The position numbers and the translations under genes were made by a program. DNA of 32,696 bases, taken from the NCBI GenBank assembly GCA_017642965.1, contig JAEPOJ010000027.1, positions 22,736 through 55,431 of the forward strand, in the 5' to 3' direction. Of the stretch, positions 1 to 6,821 are shown in pieces. The notes under the pieces are model-generated. The model had not been told where the DNA came from, made no database searches, and saw only the letters and a program-made list of their open reading frames with translations. Position 1 is the stretch's first letter; every line of letters starts with the position of its first letter. This DNA is from Phycisphaerales bacterium (GTDB lineage Bacteria > Planctomycetota > Phycisphaerae > Phycisphaerales > UBA1924).

Positions 1-53
1 GTACGCTCGGCGAGGTGATCTGGGTCGGTCGAGCAGAAACCTGCGGAATCGCG

Positions 54-59
54 TAGAAT
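54..59 (+). promoter_or_regulatory. -10-like box TAGAAT close to a start codon
   Basis: TAGAAT ends 8 nt before the ATG at 68, and no Shine-Dalgarno is visible between them. If this is the -10 element, transcription would start at or next to the ATG, giving a leaderless mRNA. No convincing -35 is seen. The same arrangement recurs at several other genes in this window. Confidence 0.45.
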
Positions 60-67
60 GCGCCTGT

Positions 68-1090
68 ATGACGCGAGCCAGATGTGTGCTGTGGACCAAC
101 CCTGAGCAGGCGGGCTCGCTTGCCGGGGTTGTGCGTGGGGCGGGGATCGAGCTGATCGGTGCCGGCTGCCCGGACCCTGCCCGTACCGGGCAGGTTTCAA
201 CGGAGTTGGGCTGCGCCCCAATTGACGACCTGCGTCAGGCGATGTCGTCAGTTGAAACGGACATGCTGCTGCTGGGCAGTGCCGGCTCGTTCGGAGAGGA
301 GCCGCGGGATGCGGACCTCGAGGCGCTGCGGTCGGCGCACGCGCGGAATGTCTGCGTGGCGACGCTGGACCCGATCCCGGCGACGGCTTCGGGGATGGCG
401 GGTACGAGCTTTGCGGAGGCGCTGCACCAGGGTGTGCTCGGGTCGTTCGCCGGCTTTGTGCCGCTGATCCGGTACCGCCCGATCGTCGCTGAACTGACGA
501 GCGTGCTTGAGACGTATGCGCCGGTGCGCTCGGCGATGCTTCGCTACACCGGGCCCGCGGCGATGGGCTCGCTGGGGGCGCGTTTGTTTAATGTGCTTGA
601 TCTGACGCGTTGGCTGATCGGGGTGCCGAGCGTGATCGAGGCGGCGTACGTTTCGCCGCGTGCTGGCCGTGGGATGCACCCGCTGCCGGGTGAGACGCTG
701 CGGAACCTGCACGGTGAGATCACGATGAACCTCCGGTTCTCGGATGGGCGCTGCGCGGCGGTGTATCTGTCGGACCAGTTCCATGCGAGCGAGGTGTCGA
801 TGATTCTTGCGAGCGCCGAGGGTCAGATCTCGCTGGATCAGCGCGGGTTCCGATGGCTCAATGCGACGGGGAACCAGGTGGATTCGCACGAGTCGCCAGA
901 TGCTCAGCTCAATACGGACGCGGGTGCGCTTGAATCGGGCCTTGCGGAGCTGTGCGCGGGCGTTTCGCCATCTCGGCCGCCGATTGATTACTCGAGCGTG
1001 CTGTCGATGACGCACGCGGCGCTGCTGAGCACGCGCACGGGGCAGGGCGAGTCGCCGCACGATGTTGAGCAGTTGATGTTGTCGATGTGA
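68..1090 (+). CDS. Gfo/Idh/MocA-like oxidoreductase family protein, possibly non-catalytic
   Basis: The 340-residue protein has the general plan of the Gfo/Idh/MocA family. A Rossmann-like N-terminal half (about residues 1-120) is followed by an alpha/beta C-terminal half in which GSLGARLFNVLDLTRWLIG, the LHGEITMNLRFSDGR strand and SEVSMILASAEGQISLD resemble the family's substrate-domain sheet. The usual N-terminal GxGxxG nucleotide loop is absent (VLWTNPEQAGS stands in its place), and the catalytic EKP tripeptide appears to be replaced by LDP (about residue 98). It may therefore bind a sugar-like ligand without normal NAD(P)-dependent catalysis. It stands alone and converges on tyrS. The ATG has an upstream TAGAAT and no Shine-Dalgarno. 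The family call is from overall pattern only, and the substrate is unknown. Confidence 0.65.
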   Translation: MTRARCVLWTNPEQAGSLAGVVRGAGIELIGAGCPDPARTGQVSTELGCAPIDDLRQAMSSVETDMLLLGSAGSFGEEPRDADLEALRSAHARNVCVATLDPIPATASGMAGTSFAEALHQGVLGSFAGFVPLIRYRPIVAELTSVLETYAPVRSAMLRYTGPAAMGSLGARLFNVLDLTRWLIGVPSVIEAAYVSPRAGRGMHPLPGETLRNLHGEITMNLRFSDGRCAAVYLSDQFHASEVSMILASAEGQISLDQRGFRWLNATGNQVDSHESPDAQLNTDAGALESGLAELCAGVSPSRPPIDYSSVLSMTHAALLSTRTGQGESPHDVEQLMLSM

Positions 1091-1102
1091 GGGAGAGGGA
1101 AT

Positions 1103-1115
1103 CCGCCAGAGGCGG
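1103..1115 (+). terminator. Short hairpin after the Gfo-like gene, weak terminator candidate
   Basis: CCGCC-AGA-GGCGG forms a 5-bp stem with a 3-nt loop 12 nt after the stop at 1090. It is followed by TCCTT rather than a real T-tract. It could be a weak terminator or chance. Confidence 0.25.
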
Positions 1116-1123
1116 TCCTTCGG

Positions 1124-1178
1124 TAGGCAATAGGCAATAGGCAATAGGCAATAGGCAATAGGCAATAGGCAATAGGCA
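1124..1178. repeat. Tandem heptanucleotide repeat, TAGGCAA x about 7.9
   Basis: Seven perfect copies of TAGGCAA run from 1124 to 1172, followed by a six-base partial copy to 1178. The array is perfectly regular, lies in the 225-bp gap between two convergent genes, and ends about 9 bp before a large inverted repeat. Such arrays can change copy number by slipped-strand mispairing. Here it touches no obvious promoter, so an effect on expression is doubtful. Confidence 0.95.
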
Positions 1179-1187
1179 GTCGATTGT

Positions 1188-1311
1188 GGGTGCCCGTACT
1201 CGCGATGGAGTCGCGCAGTGCGGTGTTTTCGCCGCTATTGCTTCATTCAGAGTGATCGAGAAAAGGTCATCATCGCCGCACTGCGCCGCTGCGCGGCGAG
1301 TACGGGCACCC
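1188..1311. repeat. 124-bp imperfect inverted repeat between convergent genes
   Basis: The outer arms are perfectly complementary over 16 bp (1188-1203 GGGTGCCCGTACTCGC with 1296-1311). After a 9-nt unpaired stretch on each side, a second perfect 11-bp pair follows (1213-1223 GCGCAGTGCGG with 1276-1286). A TTTTC/GAAAA pair lies further in. The symmetry suggests a folded RNA element acting as a bidirectional terminator for the genes ending at 1090 and 1316, or a remnant of a small non-autonomous mobile element. No coding potential or target-site duplication was recognised. Confidence 0.75.
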
Positions 1312-1315
1312 CAGT

Positions 1316-2647
1316 TTACGACCACTTGGTCATGTGCCACTTCTTCTTGCCGCGGCGGATGGCGATGAAGCTGTCGTGGAGCAGGTGGTCGGCAGTGATA
1401 CGGGTGTCGGCGTCGATCTTGCTGCCGTTGATGGAGACGGAGTTGCCGGAGAGGAACTCGCGGGCCTCGCGTTTGGAGGATGCGAGGTTGCACTCGATGA
1501 GCAGCTCAACGGGGTCGATGCCCTCCCCATCAAGGCCGGACTTTGCGTGCTCGGTGGTGGGCACGCTGGCGAAGACGTCGATGAGGGTGTCCTTGTCGAG
1601 CCCGCCCACTTCGCCTGAGAAGAGGGCCTTGCCGGCGGCCTCGGCGTTTTCCATGGCTTCGGGGCCATGGAGGATGGTCGTGGCTTGCTGGGCGAGTGTG
1701 CGCTGGAGTTCGCGCTTGCCGGGGTTCTCGTCGTGGCGGGCGATGAGGGCTTCGATCTCGCTCTGGGGGAGGATGGTGAAGACCTTGATCCAGTTGCGGG
1801 CGTCCTCGTCGCTGGCGTTGAGCCAGAACTGGTAGTAGGCGTAGGGCGAGGTGCGGGCGGCGGTGAGCCAGATGGCGCCGGTCTCGGTTTTGCCGAACTT
1901 GCCGCCGTCGGCTTTTTGGACGAGGGGGGCGGTGAGGCCGAAGGTCTTGGAGGGCTCATCGTCGTTCATGACAGCGATGCGACGGATGAGATCGGTGCCG
2001 GCCACGATGTTGCCGTACTGATCGCTGCCTCCGAACTGGACGGTGATGCCTTCGTTCTCGTAGAGGTAGGAGAAGTCGTAGGACTGCAGGATCATGTAGG
2101 AGAACTCGGTGTAGCTGATGCCCTGCTCGCGGTTGTTGAGGCGTTCTTTGACGGACTCCTTCTGCATCATCATGTTGACGGAGAAATGCTTGCCGATGTC
2201 GCGGAGGGCTTCGATGTAGGAGATGCCGCCGAGCCAGTCGAGGTTGTTCTTGATGTGGTGCTCGGGGCCGTCGATCTGGCCGAGGACGTTCTCGAAGATG
2301 GGGCGTTGGCAGTTGACGTGGTGCTGGACGGTCTCGGCGGTCATCATCTGGCGCTCGGCGGACTTGCCCGAGGGATCGCCGATGAGGCCGGTGCCGCCGC
2401 CCATAACGACGACGGGGGTGTGGCCGGCGCGTTTGACGTGGGCGAGCATCATGATGGGGACGAGGTTGCCGATGGTGAGCGAGTCGGCGGTCGGGTCGAA
2501 GCCGCAGTAGACCTTGCGGGGGGTGCCCTTTGGATCGGCGAGGTGATCGCGCAGGGCTTCCTTATCGGTGGCGTCTTTGACAAGGCCGCGCCATTCGAGT
2601 TCGGCGACGAGGTCGGTGATCTGTGCGGTTGTGGTGTTCTCGCTCAT
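1316..2647 (-). CDS. tyrS: Tyrosyl-tRNA synthetase
   Basis: This enzyme charges tRNA-Tyr with tyrosine in the cytoplasm. The 443-residue product matches bacterial TyrS in length and plan: GFDPTADSL followed by the class I signature (about residues 50-61), the tyrosine-pocket region QFGGSDQYGN (about 204-213), KFGKT as the KMSKS-equivalent loop (about 250-254), and a C-terminal S4 RNA-binding domain (about 375-443). The HIGH-type motif reads TIGN rather than HxGH. The ATG at 2647 is preferred because a TATCCT box lies 8 nt upstream and no Shine-Dalgarno is visible. An in-frame ATG at 2668 would add seven residues. It lies just downstream of the pseudopilin-like gene on the same strand and could be partly cotranscribed with it. 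Confidence 0.96.
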   Translation of the reverse strand: MSENTTTAQITDLVAELEWRGLVKDATDKEALRDHLADPKGTPRKVYCGFDPTADSLTIGNLVPIMMLAHVKRAGHTPVVVMGGGTGLIGDPSGKSAERQMMTAETVQHHVNCQRPIFENVLGQIDGPEHHIKNNLDWLGGISYIEALRDIGKHFSVNMMMQKESVKERLNNREQGISYTEFSYMILQSYDFSYLYENEGITVQFGGSDQYGNIVAGTDLIRRIAVMNDDEPSKTFGLTAPLVQKADGGKFGKTETGAIWLTAARTSPYAYYQFWLNASDEDARNWIKVFTILPQSEIEALIARHDENPGKRELQRTLAQQATTILHGPEAMENAEAAGKALFSGEVGGLDKDTLIDVFASVPTTEHAKSGLDGEGIDPVELLIECNLASSKREAREFLSGNSVSINGSKIDADTRITADHLLHDSFIAIRRGKKKWHMTKWS

Positions 2648-2655
2648 AGACCCAG

Positions 2656-2661
2656 AGGATA
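2656..2661 (-). promoter_or_regulatory. -10-like box TATCCT before tyrS
   Basis: On the minus strand TATCCT ends 8 nt before the ATG at 2647. This is compatible with a leaderless or nearly leaderless tyrS transcript. It lies between the stop of the upstream gene (2676) and the chosen start. The start was chosen partly because of this box, so the two are not independent. Confidence 0.35.
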
Positions 2662-2675
2662 GGTCCATGAACTCG

Positions 2676-3599
2676 TCAGGGCAGGTTGGGTTCGAGCTGC
2701 CACTCGGCTTCTGTGGCCTTGTCGGACCAGCGGCGCATGTCGTTGAACTCGTCCCAGCCCCACTGCTCGGCGTGGCCGTCGAGGAGGCCCGCGATGCCCT
2801 TGCCGTTGTAGCGGAGACTGATGCGACCGGAGTTCTGGTCGGGTGTCTCGGCGTAGTCGTCGTAGGAGTTTGACCACTGACGGCCGGAGGTCGAGTAGAG
2901 GTATGGTGGCTTGATGATGAACGAGCCCTGGACGGTGCCGTAGCCGGGGAGGATGCTGGGCTCTGCCCGGTCGCGTGCGCTGGAGAAGACCATCTGGTTG
3001 CTTGGCCTGTTGATGGCGTAGAACTTGGTGGCGTAGAACTGGCCGAAGAGTCGCAGCCCGCTCTCAGAGAATGGGATTGAATCGCCGGGTGCGCCGCCGC
3101 CCATGAAGTAGGAGTTGAGGCCGAAGGACGGGTAGAGACTGATGACGTACTTCATGGCCTCGTTCGCGCCGGATGCGACTGGTGCGTTGATGCCCTCTGA
3201 GAGGCGTTCGACGACGCGCTGGTCCTGATAGAGACCTTCGAAGTTTCCATCGAAGTAGGAGATGAGGCGCCAGGGGTATCGCGAGCCGATGGTGCGCCCG
3301 AGGGTTTGGCCGTTGAAGTCGGTTGGTTCGTCGCCGCGCTGGACCATGCGGTTCCAGAGTTGCTGATTGGGGAAGCCGATGAGCAGGTTGCCGCGGTTGT
3401 CGTCGCTGTACATGGTGTAGGCGAGCATGGCCTGGCGCATGCCCGACTGCTCTTTGACGGCGGCGGCGGTTGTCTTGGCCTTGCCCAGCGCGGGGAGGAG
3501 GATGCCGATGAGCAGGGCGATGATGGCGATGACGACGAGGAGCTCGATGAGGGTAAAAGCTGCTCGGCTTGTCCGGTATTGAGTTCTGGCGCTGTCCAT
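2676..3599 (-). CDS. Prepilin-type N-terminal cleavage/methylation domain protein (pseudopilin-like)
   Basis: The N-terminus has a short basic leader and then [19 protein letters not shown] (about residues 14-32), a type IV pilin/type II pseudopilin signal with Phe at +1 and Glu at +5 of the predicted cleavage site. The residue at -1 is Ala rather than the common Gly. The hydrophobic helix should anchor the protein before prepilin peptidase processing. The 307-residue body ends with a [16 protein letters not shown] segment resembling the H-x9-DG tail of the large planctomycete pseudopilin family. Members are very numerous in planctomycetes and most lack a known role. A TAGAAT box about 50 nt upstream may be its promoter. 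No pilus or secretion assembly gene is nearby. Confidence 0.88.
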   Translation of the reverse strand: MDSARTQYRTSRAAFTLIELLVVIAIIALLIGILLPALGKAKTTAAAVKEQSGMRQAMLAYTMYSDDNRGNLLIGFPNQQLWNRMVQRGDEPTDFNGQTLGRTIGSRYPWRLISYFDGNFEGLYQDQRVVERLSEGINAPVASGANEAMKYVISLYPSFGLNSYFMGGGAPGDSIPFSESGLRLFGQFYATKFYAINRPSNQMVFSSARDRAEPSILPGYGTVQGSFIIKPPYLYSTSGRQWSNSYDDYAETPDQNSGRISLRYNGKGIAGLLDGHAEQWGWDEFNDMRRWSDKATEAEWQLEPNLP

Positions 3600-3650
3600 G
3601 CTGCTGATCTCGTTCTCGGCTGCTTGGGCGTGAAAATCTTGCAGGATGGG

Positions 3651-3656
3651 ATTCTA
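3651..3656 (-). promoter_or_regulatory. Candidate -10 (TAGAAT) for the pseudopilin-like gene
   Basis: TAGAAT on the minus strand would place a transcript start about 44 nt before the ATG at 3599. A TTGCAG lies about 20 nt further upstream, which is long for a sigma-70 spacer. Moderate to weak support. Confidence 0.3.
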
Positions 3657-3794
3657 TCTCGCATTGCCAAAATTGTCTGCAACTGAGACTCGATCTCATC
3701 AACTTCTGTGTGTATTCTTCCGTAGCTGCGACTGATTCTCAACAAGGTCCGGCTCGAATTATCCACCACTGCCCCATTTCGGGAGATCGAGAAT

Positions 3795-4829
3795 ATGAAT
3801 CGCGCAACATTTGCTTCACTGGCTCTGTCGATCGCTGCGGGCGGCGTGGTCGCCCAGTCGGAGACGGTCACGGTTGAGTACGACATGCCGACGCTTGATC
3901 GCTGGAACTACCCGTTCAACGGCTCGCCCGGCACGCGCCTGTCGGCGTCCACGTTCGGCGCTGTTGAGCTTGATGGGTTTGATGATCACGATGCGCAGTT
4001 CATCGTCGGATTTGAGACGCTCGCGGATGTGATGAGCGGGCTGGACGCTTCGGAGTATCAGGTGCTCAGCGCCCGCGTGACGATCACGAACTCGAACGGC
4101 GATGAGTTCCGCTACGATCCGACGTACGACACGCACGACACGTACCTGTTCCTTGACAACTCGCTGGACACGGACGACGGTCGCCCGGTGCACCTGTGGG
4201 CGATCGGCTACCGCGATGAGCAGAGCCAGAGCACCTGGGGCGAGTACTCTGCGTTCGGCGGGATCCCCGATGTCGACCCGACGCAGGGTGCCCGGTACGC
4301 GTACGCGGCGTACTTCCCGTTTGAGGGGAGCGAGGCGGTTGATGTCTCGAACAACCTGAAGGAAGAGTTTGATGCGACGCCGATGGCGATCGCGCAGACC
4401 GACGCGGCCGTGCCTGGCGGCTTTGTGCCCGCCGACTCGGACTTCTACTTTGATGTCGACCTGTGCCAGCCCGGTGTCCGCGGGTATCTCGCTGAGGGGC
4501 TGTCGCTGGGTGAGGTTCGGTTCGCGATCACGTCGCTGCACGCTGCGAACGGTGGCGACGGCGGCGGGACCGGTGACATCACCTACCCGTTCTGGTACAC
4601 GAAAGAGAACCCGATCGCGGCGATCTTCGGGTATGCGCCGCGGCTCAAGCTGACGGTCCGGGTGGGGAACCCGGGCGATTTCAACTCCGATGGCGCGTTC
4701 GATTTCTTCGACGTGTCGGCGTTCCTGACGGCGTTCAACTCCGGCGATCTCAGCGCCGACCTGAACGGCGACTGTTCGCTGAACTTCTTTGACGTATCCG
4801 CGTTTCTTACGGCGTACAACGCCGGCTGA
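3795..4829 (+). CDS. Secreted protein with C-terminal dockerin-like double repeat
   Basis: The 344-residue protein begins with a signal peptide (MNRATFASLALSIAAGGVVAQ). Its acidic extracellular body of about 270 residues has no domain I can name. The last 50 residues hold two copies of a dockerin-like calcium-loop/helix unit: DFNSDGAFDFFDVSAFLTAF and DLNGDCSLNFFDVSAFLTAY. The second loop carries a Cys where the first has Gly. GGGAG 9 nt before the ATG supports the start. A sorting-signal protein gene follows 38 bp downstream with its own Shine-Dalgarno, suggesting cotranscription. In Phycisphaerae such repeats probably anchor exported proteins, but no partner (cohesin) is in the window. Its specific function is unknown. 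Confidence 0.85.
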   Translation: MNRATFASLALSIAAGGVVAQSETVTVEYDMPTLDRWNYPFNGSPGTRLSASTFGAVELDGFDDHDAQFIVGFETLADVMSGLDASEYQVLSARVTITNSNGDEFRYDPTYDTHDTYLFLDNSLDTDDGRPVHLWAIGYRDEQSQSTWGEYSAFGGIPDVDPTQGARYAYAAYFPFEGSEAVDVSNNLKEEFDATPMAIAQTDAAVPGGFVPADSDFYFDVDLCQPGVRGYLAEGLSLGEVRFAITSLHAANGGDGGGTGDITYPFWYTKENPIAAIFGYAPRLKLTVRVGNPGDFNSDGAFDFFDVSAFLTAFNSGDLSADLNGDCSLNFFDVSAFLTAYNAG

Positions 4830-4867
4830 ACATAGTTCCCATCACTCACTCAGAGGAGCGTATTGAG

Positions 4868-5530
4868 ATGAGCATCCGCACCCTTACTGCTGTCGCGCTG
4901 ACGGCTGGCCTGGCCAACGCTGGCGTGTCCACATTCACCGAGACCTTCGAGGGCGGGGCCAATGGCTGGCTGCAGGGCAGCTTCAGCGCCCCCACCTACA
5001 ACGCTGCTGGCGCACTCGACGGCAGCGCCTACATCACGTCGACCGCTGACCTGAACAGCGCCGGGCCGTTCGGGCTGACCGTTTTCCGCGGGCAGGACGA
5101 CTTTGACGCGTCGGGTGATGCGTTCGTTGGTGACTACCTCGCCGGCGGGATCAACCGCATCAGCTTCGACTTCCGCCACAACGCGGGGCAGGACCTGGGG
5201 ATCGCGCTGCGTGTTGCGACCTCGAACAACTTTCCGGCGTTCGCGGTTGAGCTCGCGAGCCCGGTCGCTTCGGGCGAGTGGGTCACGCTCTCGTTTGATC
5301 TGAGCTTCTTCAACCCGCTGCTGACCATCGAGGGCGCGCCCACGCCGGACGCGTTCAATGCGATCATGCAGAGCGTTGGCAACATCCAGGTTTCGGCGGA
5401 TCGGCCCGACGGTCTGAGCACGCCGCTGGAGGTTGACTTTGATCTCGACAACGTCTCGATCACGCCTGCTCCCGGCTCGGTTGCCCTGCTGGGTCTGGGT
5501 GGGCTGGCTGCAGTGCGTCGACGTCGCTGA
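4868..5530 (+). CDS. Exported protein with PEP-CTERM-like sorting signal
   Basis: The 220-residue protein starts with a signal peptide (MSIRTLTAVALTAGLANAG). It continues with a beta-rich body (FTETFEGGANGWLQGSF onward) that looks like a lectin- or jelly-roll-type extracellular domain. It ends with PAPGSVALLGLGGLAAVRRRR: a Pro-rich turn, a short hydrophobic helix and an Arg cluster, which is the three-part layout of PEP-CTERM signals cut by exosortase-type enzymes. GAGGAG 9 nt before the ATG supports the start. It follows the dockerin-like gene by 38 bp. A strong hairpin at 5565-5606 ends the unit. The binding target is unknown, and no exosortase lies in the window. Confidence 0.85.
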   Translation: MSIRTLTAVALTAGLANAGVSTFTETFEGGANGWLQGSFSAPTYNAAGALDGSAYITSTADLNSAGPFGLTVFRGQDDFDASGDAFVGDYLAGGINRISFDFRHNAGQDLGIALRVATSNNFPAFAVELASPVASGEWVTLSFDLSFFNPLLTIEGAPTPDAFNAIMQSVGNIQVSADRPDGLSTPLEVDFDLDNVSITPAPGSVALLGLGGLAAVRRRR

Positions 5531-5564
5531 TTTTCCGGGCTGAAACCACAACTTGCCCCCTCTC

Positions 5565-5606
5565 ACACTGGCCCCGCGGACCTTATGTGTCCTGCGGGGC
5601 CGGTGT
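5565..5606. terminator. Long bidirectional hairpin between convergent genes
   Basis: ACACTGGCCCCGCGGA (5565-5580) pairs with 5590-5606 over 16 bp, with one bulged T and one G-T wobble. The loop is 9 nt. It ends directly against the stop codon of the methyltransferase on the other strand (5607). There is no strong T-tract on either side, but position and stability favour a shared transcription end. Confidence 0.75.
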
Positions 5607-6326
5607 CTATTTGAGGCGGTCGCGGGTAATGGCGCAGGCGTCGGGGCTTTGGTCGAACCCGAGGGCGTGTCTGGACAGGTTCTTTGCCGCGACGAGCGTG
5701 GTGCCTGAGCCGCAGCAGGGATCGAGGACGGTGCCTGCCGGTGGGCAGCAGGCGCTGATGAGCAGTTCGAGGAGGGCGAGCGGCTTCTGGGTGGGGTAGC
5801 CGACGCGTTCGGATGCCATGTTGTTGAGGGTCGGGATGTCGAGGACGTCTGTGGCTTTCTTGAGCTGACCCTTCATGCGGTTGCTCGTGGCGGGGACCAT
5901 GGGCGGGTCAAAGTAGTAGGCGTTCGGATCGAGGCAGTAGAAGAGGATGTCGTCGTGCTTGCGGGCGAAGCGGCGCGGGGATGAGCCGCCGAGGCCGTAG
6001 CGCCATATGAGGTGGTTGACGAAGCGGTCTTCGCCGAGCAGTTCATCGAGGAGGACTCTGACGCGGTGGCTGGTGCGCCAGTCGGTGTGTATGAGGATGC
6101 TGGCGGTGGGCCTGAGCTTGGGGCGTGTTGCGGTGATCCGCTCGCGGAGCCATACGACCCAGTCGTCGGTGGTTGCCCAGGCGTCCCGGTATGCGCCGGC
6201 GCTGGCGGCCTGGGTCTGGCCGGTGTTGAAGGGCGGGTCGGCGTAGAGCAGGTCGATGGAGGCGTCGTCGAGGTCGGCGATGGCGTCGAGCCAGTCGCTC
6301 TGGATGACGCGGTGCGACTCAGGCAT
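5607..6326 (-). CDS. Site-specific DNA methyltransferase (beta-class, N6-adenine or N4-cytosine)
   Basis: The protein transfers a methyl group from SAM to an exocyclic amino group in DNA. The catalytic motif IV DPPF (residues 30-33) is near the N-terminus. The SAM-binding motif I, LDPCCGSGT (about 201-209), is near the C-terminus, preceded by the typical YPTQKPLALLELLI. This order is that of beta-class enzymes, and DPPF rather than SPPY leans towards N6-adenine. At 239 residues it is compact, leaving limited room for a target-recognition region (about 85-170). No restriction endonuclease gene is adjacent, so it looks like an orphan. Its ATG overlaps the end of the upstream zinc-ribbon gene by 8 bp, implying translational coupling. 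The target sequence cannot be inferred. Confidence 0.9.
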   Translation of the reverse strand: MPESHRVIQSDWLDAIADLDDASIDLLYADPPFNTGQTQAASAGAYRDAWATTDDWVVWLRERITATRPKLRPTASILIHTDWRTSHRVRVLLDELLGEDRFVNHLIWRYGLGGSSPRRFARKHDDILFYCLDPNAYYFDPPMVPATSNRMKGQLKKATDVLDIPTLNNMASERVGYPTQKPLALLELLISACCPPAGTVLDPCCGSGTTLVAAKNLSRHALGFDQSPDACAITRDRLK

Positions 6327-6798
6327 GCTGGACCCCTACGCGCTCGGCCTTCCATGCGGCGTTGCACTCTGGGCAGACGATGCAGGCGTCGTCTTCTGTT
6401 GGGAGGTCCTTGAGCTCGTAGCCGCAGGCGGCGCATTTCCCATGCAGGAGATGGATACCCGCGATCTTGGAGAACTTCCGTTGGCGCACCCAGGAGAGTG
6501 AGACGAACCAGAGGAAGGTCGAGACGACGATCGAGAGCACGAAGGGGATGACGAGGTGACCGAGCAGGGTGTTTTTGAGGTTGGTGAGCGGCATGATCGC
6601 CCCCGTCCACAGCACCCAGCCCAGGACGCCGCCGAGCAGGGCGATGGCGACCTCGGTGTTGAGGGTGACCTGCTGCTCCTGCTTGACGAGTTCGTCCTTG
6701 GTCAGGGACTTGATGCCGATAGATCGCCACGCGAGCTGGCGGTTGGTCAGTCTCGCGACGGCGCATGGTCGATCACGGTCGTCCGTTGGGATCGGCAT
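6319..6798 (-). CDS. Membrane protein with C-terminal zinc ribbon
   Basis: The 159-residue protein has a charged N-terminal stretch (about 1-45). Two hydrophobic segments follow (about 49-70 and 82-104), consistent with a membrane hairpin. The C-terminal zinc ribbon has paired cysteines CAAC (122/125) and CPEC (142/145). The ribbon style (CGYELKDLP...CPEC) resembles small zinc ribbons common in planctomycete membrane proteins. Its function is unknown. It starts 23 bp after the end of ugd and overlaps the DNA methyltransferase start by 8 bp, so the three minus-strand genes may form one unit. A TATAAC box 8 nt before the ATG may add its own start site. Confidence 0.75.
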   Translation of the reverse strand: MPIPTDDRDRPCAVARLTNRQLAWRSIGIKSLTKDELVKQEQQVTLNTEVAIALLGGVLGWVLWTGAIMPLTNLKNTLLGHLVIPFVLSIVVSTFLWFVSLSWVRQRKFSKIAGIHLLHGKCAACGYELKDLPTEDDACIVCPECNAAWKAERVGVQHA

Positions 6799-6806
6799 GA
6801 TTCCAT

Positions 6807-6812
6807 GTTATA
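6807..6812 (-). promoter_or_regulatory. -10-like box TATAAC before the zinc-ribbon membrane protein
   Basis: TATAAC on the minus strand ends 8 nt before the ATG at 6798. No clear Shine-Dalgarno is present. This could give a near-leaderless transcript inside a possible operon. Confidence 0.3.
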
Positions 6813-6821
6813 TGGTTTCGA

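Noticed and set aside
1124..1178. CRISPR-like array
   Set aside because: Unit length is 7 bp with no spacers, so it is a simple tandem repeat. No cas gene is nearby.
5607..6326. Restriction-modification system
   Set aside because: Only the methyltransferase is present. Neighbours are a zinc-ribbon membrane protein and ugd, and no endonuclease or specificity gene was found.
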